Assembly (NCBI RefSeq): GCF_030177755.1
Contig: NZ_CP126539.1
Span: 1,574,001-1,638,000, forward strand
DNA from: Devosia sp. RR2S18
GTDB taxonomy: Bacteria > Pseudomonadota > Alphaproteobacteria > Rhizobiales > Devosiaceae
Reading direction: 5' to 3'
Length of the DNA stretch: 64,000 nt
This document shows positions 19,029 to 27,102 of this stretch, one piece after another. The position numbers and the translations under genes were made by a program. The notes under the pieces were generated by a model, which ran no database searches, had not been told where the DNA came from, and saw nothing but the letters and a program-made list of their open reading frames with translations. Position 1 is the first letter of the stretch. Every line of letters begins with the position of its first letter.

Positions 19029-20476
19029 TTGAGCTTGTCTCCCAAAAGGTAGTCCAGCGCTCGGTCGAAGCGGATGTGCGGCAGGAGCACGTCGCCAGCG
19101 TCATTGCGATCCAGGCGGCCGGGTGGACGGAAGCGGAGGAAGTTAAGCGCCACGGGGGCGCCGTCTTCAAAGAGGGAATCGGGTCGCTCGGGCAGGTCGC
19201 CGGGGAAGAGCGCGATTTCGGTCTTGCCGTCATAGGTGGTGCCATCCAGCGCCTCGCCCGCCATGGGTGTGCCAATGATGGTGGGCAGGGTCTCGCCACT
19301 TTGGTTTATCGTGCCCTCGCGGGTGGCGCGGATACCGGCCAGCGCCAGTGAGCGCGTGTCGGTGCCAGCAAAGCGGGCGCGCTTGGATGCGCTGGCGACG
19401 AGCCGGTTGAGCAGGCTCTCCAGACGGTCATGGCTGGTGTGGTGCACATGATCGGCTTTGGTTGCGGCAAAGAGGATGCGATCGATACGCCGTACGAAGG
19501 GGCGCAGCAGCGGGTTGGTTTCACCCTGGCGGAAACAGGCGAGCACCGCCGTAAGCGCGGTTTCGAGATCAGCGACAGCTGCGGGGCCAGCGTTCAGCGC
19601 CCGCAGCGCGTCGACTAGGACGATCTGCCGGTCCAGCCGGGCGAAGTGATCGCGGAAGAAAGGGCGCACCACCTGATCCTTGTAGGCCTCGTAGCGGTGC
19701 TCCAGCATGGCATAGAGGCTGCCCTTGCGACTGGTGCTGGCTGGCTTGTCCATGGGCGCAAAGGTGAGGGCGGGGGAGCCTTCAAGGTCGCCGGGCAAGA
19801 GGAAGCGTCCGGGCGGGAGAGTGGAGAGTGCGCCGTGCTCGCGGCTGCGCCGGAGATAGTCGGTGAAGCTCGCCGCCAACCGCTCCGCATCGGGGTCGTT
19901 GGCGCCCTTGAGCGGGTCGATGCCGGCGAGCAGTTCGAGAAAGGGGCTGGCCTCCTTGCCGGAGCCAGGGCGGCGGGCGCGCTCCAGCGCCTCCGCGCTC
20001 CATTCGGCAAAGGTCAGACCCAGGAGCGGCAAGTCGAGCAACCACTCGCCGGGATAGTCAACGATGTCGAGATTGAGGGTGGAAGGACCGCGCATGCCGG
20101 AGAACCAGCGCGAGGATTGATATTTAAGGACAATCCGCAGCTGCGATATCCGGCGGGTGCTCTCGGGCCAAGTGGGCTCCCTGCCGGTCAACGCTTCGAT
20201 ATGCTGCTCATAGGCAAAGCGAGGGATGGTGGCCTCGGGATATTCCGCCAGTCGCGCGCCGATGAAGCGGCCCTCCGCTAGTGGCGTGAAGCCGGGCAGG
20301 CGACCGCCGGTCAGCAGGTTGTGGATCAAGGCGGTGATAAAGATAGTCTTGCCGGCGCGGCTGAGGCCAGTAACGCCCAGGCGCAACGTGGGGGTAAAGG
20401 CGCCTGACGTGCTGTCGGCCAGGTTGGCAAGGGCGATGCCCACTTCGTCGACAATGGTCGTGGGAGCTTGGGGCAC
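19025..20476 (-). CDS. ycjX: YcjX-family P-loop GTPase
   Basis: This 483-residue protein begins with a short leader followed by the P-loop GLSRAGKT (residues 37-44). The DIVDYPGEWLLDL stretch resembles a Walker B/G3 element, and TKADHV matches the G4 position. The length is normal for the family (DUF463). It overlaps the YcjF-like gene by 4 bases and is probably co-translated with it. The start at 20476 lies in a 172-base gap shared with the divergent phoX gene. Confidence 0.9.
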   Translation of the reverse strand: MPQAPTTIVDEVGIALANLADSTSGAFTPTLRLGVTGLSRAGKTIFITALIHNLLTGGRLPGFTPLAEGRFIGARLAEYPEATIPRFAYEQHIEALTGREPTWPESTRRISQLRIVLKYQSSRWFSGMRGPSTLNLDIVDYPGEWLLDLPLLGLTFAEWSAEALERARRPGSGKEASPFLELLAGIDPLKGANDPDAERLAASFTDYLRRSREHGALSTLPPGRFLLPGDLEGSPALTFAPMDKPASTSRKGSLYAMLEHRYEAYKDQVVRPFFRDHFARLDRQIVLVDALRALNAGPAAVADLETALTAVLACFRQGETNPLLRPFVRRIDRILFAATKADHVHHTSHDRLESLLNRLVASASKRARFAGTDTRSLALAGIRATREGTINQSGETLPTIIGTPMAGEALDGTTYDGKTEIALFPGDLPERPDSLFEDGAPVALNFLRFRPPGRLDRNDAGDVLLPHIRFDRALDYLLGDKLK

Positions 20477-20540
20477 GCGGAACTCACTCTGGTCTCCTCA
20501 GCAAGATAGGCGAGAGACGCGGATGTTCAAGCTGTTCCTG

Positions 20541-20579
20541 CCGTCATGGGACTGTCTTGCTTTGTCGCGGAGCTGTCAA
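20541..20579 (+). promoter_or_regulatory. Probable PhoB-binding (Pho) boxes upstream of phoX
   Basis: Four GTC-centred heptamers stand in phase: CCGTCAT (20541), CTGTCTT (20552), TTGTCGC (20562) and CTGTCAA (20573). The spacings are 11, 10 and 11 bases. Pho boxes are CTGTCAT-like repeats with an 11-base period. The array ends about 70 bases before the phosphatase start. It fits induction by phosphate starvation, though two of the four repeats are degenerate. Confidence 0.55.
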
Positions 20580-20648
20580 AGCACAGCCCTAAACACTGGA
20601 ACCGTTCAAAACTGAACGCCTGCCCAGCTGTTGAGGAGCTCCGCGCCC

Positions 20649-22631
20649 ATGACCGACAAACCGACTTTCCCTACCCAGGGACTCGAAACCGCCGAGTTCG
20701 ACCCGACCAATACTTCCCAGAATCGCACCATGGGCGAGATCATTGCTGCGCGCTTCTCGCGCCGCGGCTTTCTCCAGGGATCGCTCGCCGTTTCCGCTAT
20801 CGCCGCCACCGTTGGCCCGGCTGCCCTGCTGAGCGCGCCGCGCGCTGAAGCCCAGGAAGGCAGCTCGGCCTTCTCGTTCCCCGAAGTCACTGCCGGTGTT
20901 GACGCCAACCACCACGTCGCCGAAGGCTATGACGCCAAGATCCTGATGCGCTGGGGCGACCCGGTAGTCTCGGGCGCTCCCGAATTCGATCCTGAGAACC
21001 AGACTGCCGAAGCCCAGGCCGGCCAGTTCGGCTATAACAACGATTACGTCGGCTACATCCCGCTAGACGGCTCGGACGAGCATGGCCTGCTGGTCGTGAA
21101 CCACGAATATACCAACCCGCACCTGATGTTCCCGGGCCTGGTCGAGATTGTCGACGGCGAAGCCGTGCAGGGCGACCTTTCCGAAGAGCAGGTCGATATA
21201 GAGCTGGCCGCTCATGGTGGCTCAATCATCGAAATCGAGAAGGTCGACGGCCAGTGGCGCCGCGTTGCCGATAGCAAGTACAACCGCCGCATCACCGGCA
21301 CGACGCCGACCTTGGTTACCGGCCCTGCCGCCGGTCACGACCGCCTCAAGACCAGCGCCGACGCAACCGGCACCGAAGTGCTCGGCACGCTCAATAACTG
21401 TGCTGGTGGCGTTACGCCCTGGGGCACCTACCTTATGGCCGAAGAGAACTTCCACGGCTACTTCGCCGGCGAACTGCCGGAAGGTCACGCCGAGGCGGCC
21501 AACTACGAGCGCCTGGGTGGTCCCGGCGGCTGGTACCAGTGGCACAACTACCACGACCGGTTCGACGTCTCCAAGGAACCCAACGAGATGAACCGCTTCG
21601 GCTATGTCGTCGAAGTGGATCCGATGGATCCGAACTCGGTCCCCAAGAAGCGCACCGCACTGGGCCGCTTCAAGCATGAAGGCGCCGCGAGCATCGTTGC
21701 TCCCAACGGCCAGGTCGTCCTGTATTCGGGTGACGACGAGCGCTTCGACTATGTCTACAAGTTCGTGACCGCCGGCACCTATAACGCCGATGATCGCGCC
21801 GCCAACATGGACCTGCTCGACGAAGGCACGCTCTACGTTGCCAAGTTCGAAGAAGACGGCACCATGGAATGGATGCCGATGATCCATGGCGAAGGCCCGC
21901 TGACCGCCGAGAACGGCTTCAACAGCCAGGCCGACGTGGTCATTGAGACCCGCCGCGCTGCCGACCTGCTGGGCGCCACCAAGATGGATCGGCCCGAGGA
22001 CATCCAGCCCAATAGCGGCAGTGGCAAGGTCTATGTCATGCTGACCAACAACACCCGCCGCACGGAAGAAGAGGTCAACGCCGCCAATCCGCGCGCCGAG
22101 AACGCCTTCGGCCACATCATCGAGATTGCCGAAGACGATGGTGACTTCGCCGCCACCTCGGGCACCTGGGAAATCCTGCTCAAGTGCGGCGATCCCTCGA
22201 TTGCCGAAGTTGGCGCCACCTTTACCACCGACACTTCGGAAAACGGCTGGTTCGGCATGCCCGACAACGCCGCCGTGGACGCCGATGGCCGCCTGTGGGT
22301 TTCGACCGACGGCAACAACCCAACCGACACCGGCCGTACCGATGGCTTGTGGGCCGTGGACACGGAAGGCAATGCCCGCGGCACCTCGCGCCTGTTCTTC
22401 CGCGTACCGGTCGGCGCCGAAATGTGTGGTCCGGTCTTCACGGGCAATGGTGAGACCCTGTTCCTAGCCGTGCAGCATCCGGCCGATGGTGGCGAAGACT
22501 GGGAAGGCCATGGCCGCCCATCCTACTACGAGGACCTTTCGACCCGCTGGCCCGACTTCAACGACAACATGCCGGTGCGCCCATCGGTGGTGGTCGTGAC
22601 CAAGCAGGGTGGCGGCAAGATCGCTGTCTAG
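20649..22631 (+). CDS. phoX: PhoX-family alkaline phosphatase (Tat-exported)
   Basis: This 660-residue protein belongs to the DUF839/PhoX family of calcium- and iron-dependent phosphatases that release phosphate from organic esters in the periplasm. A twin-arginine motif (SRRGFLQG, about residues 38-45) sits before a hydrophobic stretch and an AEAQEG cleavage area, so it is exported folded by Tat. The family features HEYTNPH and AEENFHGYF are present. The ATG at 20649 has GAGGAG about 10 bases upstream; a TTG at 20631 is an alternative. The upstream Pho-box array suggests PhoB control. Confidence 0.9.
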   Translation: MTDKPTFPTQGLETAEFDPTNTSQNRTMGEIIAARFSRRGFLQGSLAVSAIAATVGPAALLSAPRAEAQEGSSAFSFPEVTAGVDANHHVAEGYDAKILMRWGDPVVSGAPEFDPENQTAEAQAGQFGYNNDYVGYIPLDGSDEHGLLVVNHEYTNPHLMFPGLVEIVDGEAVQGDLSEEQVDIELAAHGGSIIEIEKVDGQWRRVADSKYNRRITGTTPTLVTGPAAGHDRLKTSADATGTEVLGTLNNCAGGVTPWGTYLMAEENFHGYFAGELPEGHAEAANYERLGGPGGWYQWHNYHDRFDVSKEPNEMNRFGYVVEVDPMDPNSVPKKRTALGRFKHEGAASIVAPNGQVVLYSGDDERFDYVYKFVTAGTYNADDRAANMDLLDEGTLYVAKFEEDGTMEWMPMIHGEGPLTAENGFNSQADVVIETRRAADLLGATKMDRPEDIQPNSGSGKVYVMLTNNTRRTEEEVNAANPRAENAFGHIIEIAEDDGDFAATSGTWEILLKCGDPSIAEVGATFTTDTSENGWFGMPDNAAVDADGRLWVSTDGNNPTDTGRTDGLWAVDTEGNARGTSRLFFRVPVGAEMCGPVFTGNGETLFLAVQHPADGGEDWEGHGRPSYYEDLSTRWPDFNDNMPVRPSVVVVTKQGGGKIAV

Positions 22632-22699
22632 AAGTGATGGGGGGAGGGCAACAGTCTTCCCCCTTCTGCTTTCTACCTGACCACTCAAGGAGCTCAGAC

Positions 22700-23104
22700 A
22701 TGATTTTCAAAGCAAGTCTCGCTGCCATTCTCCTCGCTGGCACGTTCGCCGTGCCCGCTTTCGCTCAGGAGACCATTGCCGGCATGACCATCCCGCAAGA
22801 GGAGATGGGCATCGTCGAGAACCACTGTGCAGCGCTTGCCGCTGCTGCTCGCGTGGAGATGGGGGAGCCGACGGACAATAAGGCCGCGGGCCAGGACGAC
22901 GACGAAGAGAACCCCGGTGCCGAGGGCGATGGCGCCTTGACCGCTGGCCAGGACAATGCCGTTGGCCGGACCTCCGTCACCGAGCTGGATGACGAAACTG
23001 AATATGAAGAGCAGGACGACAGCGATCTCGATATCGATGCGATCACGCTTGAGGATTGCCAGGAAGCCGGCCTCGCTGACGAGGGCGACGACGCTGCCGA
23101 ATAA
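22700..23104 (+). CDS. Small acidic secreted protein of unknown function
   Basis: The 134-residue protein begins with a signal peptide (MIFKASLAAILLAGTFAVPAFA, cut near residue 22). The mature part is very acidic, with runs such as DDDEENPG and EEQDDSDLDID, and contains two cysteines (NHCAA and EDCQE). AAGGAG lies 8 bases before the ATG. It follows phoX by 68 bases and ends at a terminator, so it may share the phosphatase transcript. The acidic chain could bind calcium, which PhoX needs, but that is speculation. I do not recognise a family. Confidence 0.75.
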   Translation: MIFKASLAAILLAGTFAVPAFAQETIAGMTIPQEEMGIVENHCAALAAAARVEMGEPTDNKAAGQDDDEENPGAEGDGALTAGQDNAVGRTSVTELDDETEYEEQDDSDLDIDAITLEDCQEAGLADEGDDAAE

Positions 23105-23125
23105 CAAGACGCGCTAGCAACAAGG

Positions 23126-23151
23126 AATGGCCGTCCCAAGGGGCGGCCATT
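23126..23151. terminator. Bidirectional terminator hairpin
   Basis: AATGGCCGTCCC and GGGGCGGCCATT pair over 12 positions with one G-T wobble and a 2-base loop. It lies between the stops of the acidic secreted protein and the convergent metA gene. Confidence 0.75.
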
Positions 23152-23159
23152 TGCTTGCG

Positions 23160-24077
23160 TTACCCAGCAGCGCCGACCTCGCTCAGATCATAGGGCGTGG
23201 TCTGATAGATCTCGTTGATCCAGTTCTGGAACAGCAGGTGGGCATGGCTGCGCCAGCGGTTCTCCGGCTCCTGGGCGGGATCGTTGTTGGGGAAGAGATT
23301 GGCTGGCGGCGGTGTATCGAGGCCGGAAGTGCGGTCGCGCTCATATTCGTCCGCCAGCGAGCGGTTGTCGTATTCCAGATGGTTCAGGAAATACACCGCC
23401 CGCTGCACCTTGTCGCCCAGCATGCAGACGCCAATCTCGGGATTGTCGATCAGGATCTCGAGGTTCTCGCCTAGGCTCGCTCGATCGATGTCGTTGTAGC
23501 GAGACACCGGGATCATGGGACTGTCGGACATGCCCCGCAGGAACGGCGAGCGGGAATTGACCACCTGGTGCCGGAAGACGCCAAAGGCCTTGTGATCCAT
23601 GCGGTAGCGCCGGACGCCATGAAAATGGTGCAGCGCCGCCTGCGCCCCCCAGCAAATGAACATGGTATGGTGCACGTTGGTCTTGGTCCACTCCATGATC
23701 TCGATCATTTCGGGCCAGTAGCGCACCTCCTCGAAAGGGATGTGGGCGATGGGTGCGCCGGTGACGATGAAGCCGTCGAACTTCTTTTCGCGCACCTCCT
23801 CCCAGGTCTCGTAGAAGGTCTTGAGGTAGTCCTCGGAGGTGTTCTTGGACTGGTGCTCGGTGACGCGCACCAGCGTCAGATCGACCTGCAGCGGCGTTGC
23901 GCCGATCAGCCGAGTGAACTGGGTCTCGGTCCGCTCCTTGTTGGGCATGAGGTTGAGCAGGCCGATTTCGAGCGGGCGGATATCCTGCCGGGCGGCGCGG
24001 GTCGAGCCCATCACCATTACGCCCTCGTCTTCGAGCGTCTTGCGGGCAGGGAGATTGTCGGGAATTCGGATAGGCAT
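23160..24077 (-). CDS. metA: Homoserine O-acyltransferase MetA (acyl donor uncertain)
   Basis: This 305-residue enzyme acylates homoserine in methionine synthesis. The catalytic cysteine is C142 in FICWGAQAA, and H233/E235 in NHLEYD match the catalytic His-Glu pair. Position 111 is alanine (GAPIAHIPFEE). In characterised MetA enzymes glycine here favours succinyl-CoA and glutamate favours acetyl-CoA, so the acyl donor cannot be read simply from this sequence. The start MPIRIPDNLP is typical. It is followed by a terminator and preceded on the same strand by a P-loop ATPase gene 67 bases upstream. Confidence 0.92.
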   Translation of the reverse strand: MPIRIPDNLPARKTLEDEGVMVMGSTRAARQDIRPLEIGLLNLMPNKERTETQFTRLIGATPLQVDLTLVRVTEHQSKNTSEDYLKTFYETWEEVREKKFDGFIVTGAPIAHIPFEEVRYWPEMIEIMEWTKTNVHHTMFICWGAQAALHHFHGVRRYRMDHKAFGVFRHQVVNSRSPFLRGMSDSPMIPVSRYNDIDRASLGENLEILIDNPEIGVCMLGDKVQRAVYFLNHLEYDNRSLADEYERDRTSGLDTPPPANLFPNNDPAQEPENRWRSHAHLLFQNWINEIYQTTPYDLSEVGAAG

Positions 24078-24144
24078 GGCAGCCTCTTAGCTGAGTGCGA
24101 TGAGAAAGCGATTCAAGCTTGGCGCGTCTCCCGGAGGAGGCGCG

Positions 24145-25011
24145 CTAGCGCATTCGCTTCTCGATCGCTGCCGCCATGAGGTCGACAAACTCGGCGCCAT
24201 TGCGCACCGTCGCGAGGTCAGAGGCTTCCACCACATAGCCGAAATTGTCGGCCAGCGCCTGGTAACGCGGCAGCCGGTCATGCAACAGCGCTTCGAAACC
24301 CCAGGCGCCAAAGCCCGCCGGATCGACATCGCAGTCCTCGGCGATGTTGTTGAGTGCTTTGTACTCCGCCCATTTCTCCACGAGGAACGGGGGCTGGTAA
24401 TACATGGGCTTGGGGCTCGCCGTGAAGCGGCGCACCAGCTCAGCCGCGTCCTTGTCGGTGCCGCGAATATAGAGCAGGGCCGTGGAACCGGTGAGCGTCT
24501 TTACCACCGGGTCTTGGGCATCATTGGGATCAATGACCTCGATCAGCGAGCCGCCGGTATCGGCGATGAAATCATCGTAGCCGTAGAGCTCCTTGGCCCG
24601 CTCGACAAAGTGGGGCACGTCCTGCAGCGCCGCGATTTCGGCGACGCGATGCTGTTCCTGCCGGCGCTGGTATTCGGGCAGGGGCAGGCCACCACGATCC
24701 GGATCGCCCGGTGTGCCGAGATAGCTCGAGAGCGGGTCGAGATTGTCGAAGGTGATGTTGGACGAGATGTAGATCGAGTCCGAGCGCAGGAGTTCGGCGA
24801 GAAAGGGCACCTTCATCGCCTCGCGCTTGAAATTGTCGACGATGAACTCGCCCATATAGCGAGTGCCGATGCGATAATCGACCGAGTAGTGAAACCACTT
24901 GTTGGCGCGCAAGAGGTTGCTCAGCCGCGTCTTGCCGACGCCGGCCATGCCAAAGACGGTCAGTGCCCGGCGTGGTGCCTTGACGAACTCATCGGCGGAT
25001 TTGAACAGCAT
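24145..25011 (-). CDS. P-loop ATPase of unknown function
   Basis: The 288-residue protein starts at the ATG at 25011 and reaches a clean Walker A (GMAGVGKT, residues 21-28) almost at once. Later motifs include YSVDYRIGTRYMGEF and FIADTGGSLIEVID, the latter resembling a kinase or Walker B strand. The frame extends to a TTG at 25101, but the added residues look non-coding. It resembles small P-loop kinases in size. I do not recognise a named family. It precedes metA in the same direction, and no functional link is visible. Confidence 0.75.
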   Translation of the reverse strand: MLFKSADEFVKAPRRALTVFGMAGVGKTRLSNLLRANKWFHYSVDYRIGTRYMGEFIVDNFKREAMKVPFLAELLRSDSIYISSNITFDNLDPLSSYLGTPGDPDRGGLPLPEYQRRQEQHRVAEIAALQDVPHFVERAKELYGYDDFIADTGGSLIEVIDPNDAQDPVVKTLTGSTALLYIRGTDKDAAELVRRFTASPKPMYYQPPFLVEKWAEYKALNNIAEDCDVDPAGFGAWGFEALLHDRLPRYQALADNFGYVVEASDLATVRNGAEFVDLMAAAIEKRMR

Positions 25012-25171
25012 TGGGTGCCCCGATATTGTCGGCTCTGCCTTACCGGACGGACGGCGTCGCGACAAGCAGGCGGCAAATTCTGCCGCCTTAACCGGACGCA
25101 ATTGCCGATTTGGCTCTCGGCTAAGGGCCTTTGACCCTAAATTGCCTAGTTAAAACAATGATCACGGCGGC

Positions 25172-25188
25172 TGGCACTGCCCTTGCAT
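25172..25188 (+). promoter_or_regulatory. Sigma-54-type promoter for flgK
   Basis: TGGCAC-TGCCC-TTGCAT matches the sigma-54 consensus TGGCAC-N5-TTGCW, with the required GG-N10-GC spacing. The site ends 75 bases before the flgK ATG. This is the best match of its type in the window. Confidence 0.7.
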
Positions 25189-25263
25189 CGGTCCATTCGA
25201 AACCGCGTCCAACGGGTTGCGGTCGGGCATGCCGAATTTCTGTGTCGCCGAAGGTTGTCCTAA

Positions 25264-27090
25264 ATGGGTCTGACGACATCACTGAACAATGCCGTTTCCG
25301 GTCTGCGCACCAACCAGGATGCGCTGAGCATCATCAGCCGGAACATCGCCAATTCAGGTACCCCTGGCTATCACCGCCAGTCGCTCAATGTTGTTGACCA
25401 CAATTCCCAGAACAGCACGTATGCGCGAACTGCCGGTGCAACACGAGCCTTCAACCAGAGCCTGCAGAGCTACTATACCCGCCAGGTCGCAGACACGGCC
25501 TATTCCGGCATCCAGGCCAACTATCTTGACCGCTTGCAGGGCGTCCTGGGCAAACCAGGTAGCGCCGGCTCGCTCGACACCCTGTTTTCAGGCATCCAGA
25601 ACGCGATGCAAGCCGTGGCCACCAGTCCCGACGACTACGTGGCTCGATCACAGGCGGTCGCCCAGGCGCAGACCATGGCCGAGACTCTCAATCGGCTCTC
25701 CTCAAACATTCAGGGGATGCGGCAGGAGGCCGAGGGCCAGATTGCCAGCAACGTGCACAATCTCAATGGCATGCTGAACTCCATTGTCGAGGTCAACAAG
25801 CGCATGCTCGACCTGGGGGTGGGGGACAGTTCCCGGGCGGCTCTGATGGACCAGCGCGACCGGCTAGTGTCCTCGGTCGCCGAAATGATCGACGTGCGCG
25901 CTGACTATCGTGCCGATGGTACCGTGGCGTTGATGACGCGGTCCGGGGTCGGATTGATCGATGGTGGCCTGTCCACGTTCTCGTTTGAGAGTGCAGGCGC
26001 GCTGTCCCCCAATTCGACCTTTGATCCCGATCCTACCAAGACCAAGGTCGGCAAGCTCATGCTGACCACCCCCTCGGGGCTGACGTTTGACCTGGTGGCG
26101 CAAGGGGTGCTCCAGGGCGGCGAACTGGGTGGGTTGGTCAACTTGCGCGACAAGACCCTTGTGGAAGCGCAAGACCAGCTTGATGAGATCGCTGCCGGAC
26201 TCGCCCAGGCTTTCTCCACGATACAGAACCCCGGAACGCCAGTGACAGTCGGCGGGGCTCCGGGCTTCGACATCGACATCAGCCAGGTGCAGCCCGGCAA
26301 CGACGTCTTGTTCACCTATTCAGAGGGCGGGGTGGACCGTCGGGTGCGCCTGGTGAACTCCAGCGAACCGACGGACTATTTCGATGCCAGCGGTCAGCGG
26401 GTCATCGGAGTCGACTTCTCGGCAGATCCCGCCACGCTTGCCGCTGAGATCGACGCCAAGTTCCCGCAGCTGGCTTTCAGCAGCACCGGGGCAGGCAATC
26501 TGCGCGTTCTGAATAACGGCGCGGAGGTCAAATCTGCCGTGGCGCGATCCACATCGACGGGGTCGCAGGGCGCTGGACTTGGGTTCAACCTGTTTGTGGA
26601 CCAGGGCAACGCCGCCTTCACCAACAATCTCAACGGCGACCCGCCACAGCGCGAAGGTTTCGCCGCGCGCATTTCCGTCAACCGGGAAGTCTTGGCCGAC
26701 AATCGGCTCATGGTGCAGTTCGAGGCCGGTGGCACGCTGGGCGATGCGGATCGCGCCAACTACATCATCGACCAGCTCAACAGCATGTCCTTTACGTCAG
26801 GCGGTGATCCGGCGGCGAACGCGGGCAAGTTTCAGCTCAACGGCAATCTGGGCGAGGTGATCAGCCAGGTCGTTGGTTTTCAGGGTTCGAGCATCAACGC
26901 GGCGTTGACCAAGCGCGACGACCGCCAGCTGACACTTGATACCATCGTCGACCAGATGGAGACCGAATACGGCGTGAATGTCGACGAGGAAATGTCGCGC
27001 CTGATGGAAATCCAAAACGCCTATGCGGCCAATGCGCGGGTGGTGTCAGTCGTCAAGGAACTGCTTGACTCCCTGTTTGCCGCCACCTGA
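25264..27090 (+). CDS. flgK: Flagellar hook-associated protein 1 FlgK
   Basis: FlgK forms the first of the two junction rings between hook and filament. The 608-residue protein has the conserved N-terminal D0/D1 helix (MGLTTSLNNAVSGLRTNQDALSIISRNIANSGTPGYHRQ) and a C-terminal flagellar rod helix (DEEMSRLMEIQNAYAANARVVSVVKELLDSL). The middle domain carries surface-exposed repeats and extra sequence relative to enterobacterial FlgK (about 550). flgL follows after 12 bases, so the two form an operon behind the sigma-54-type site. Confidence 0.95.
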   Translation: MGLTTSLNNAVSGLRTNQDALSIISRNIANSGTPGYHRQSLNVVDHNSQNSTYARTAGATRAFNQSLQSYYTRQVADTAYSGIQANYLDRLQGVLGKPGSAGSLDTLFSGIQNAMQAVATSPDDYVARSQAVAQAQTMAETLNRLSSNIQGMRQEAEGQIASNVHNLNGMLNSIVEVNKRMLDLGVGDSSRAALMDQRDRLVSSVAEMIDVRADYRADGTVALMTRSGVGLIDGGLSTFSFESAGALSPNSTFDPDPTKTKVGKLMLTTPSGLTFDLVAQGVLQGGELGGLVNLRDKTLVEAQDQLDEIAAGLAQAFSTIQNPGTPVTVGGAPGFDIDISQVQPGNDVLFTYSEGGVDRRVRLVNSSEPTDYFDASGQRVIGVDFSADPATLAAEIDAKFPQLAFSSTGAGNLRVLNNGAEVKSAVARSTSTGSQGAGLGFNLFVDQGNAAFTNNLNGDPPQREGFAARISVNREVLADNRLMVQFEAGGTLGDADRANYIIDQLNSMSFTSGGDPAANAGKFQLNGNLGEVISQVVGFQGSSINAALTKRDDRQLTLDTIVDQMETEYGVNVDEEMSRLMEIQNAYAANARVVSVVKELLDSLFAAT

Positions 27091-27102
27091 GGAGCATCCT
27101 AG

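Noticed and set aside
19646..20281. Forward frame opposite ycjX
   Set aside because: It is a shadow. The minus frame carries the P-loop and the conserved YcjX features.
24078..24144. SAM-II riboswitch upstream of metA
   Set aside because: A GCTAAGA-like stretch is present, but I could not find the conserved SAM-II core and pseudoknot in the 67-base gap. A covariance search would settle it.
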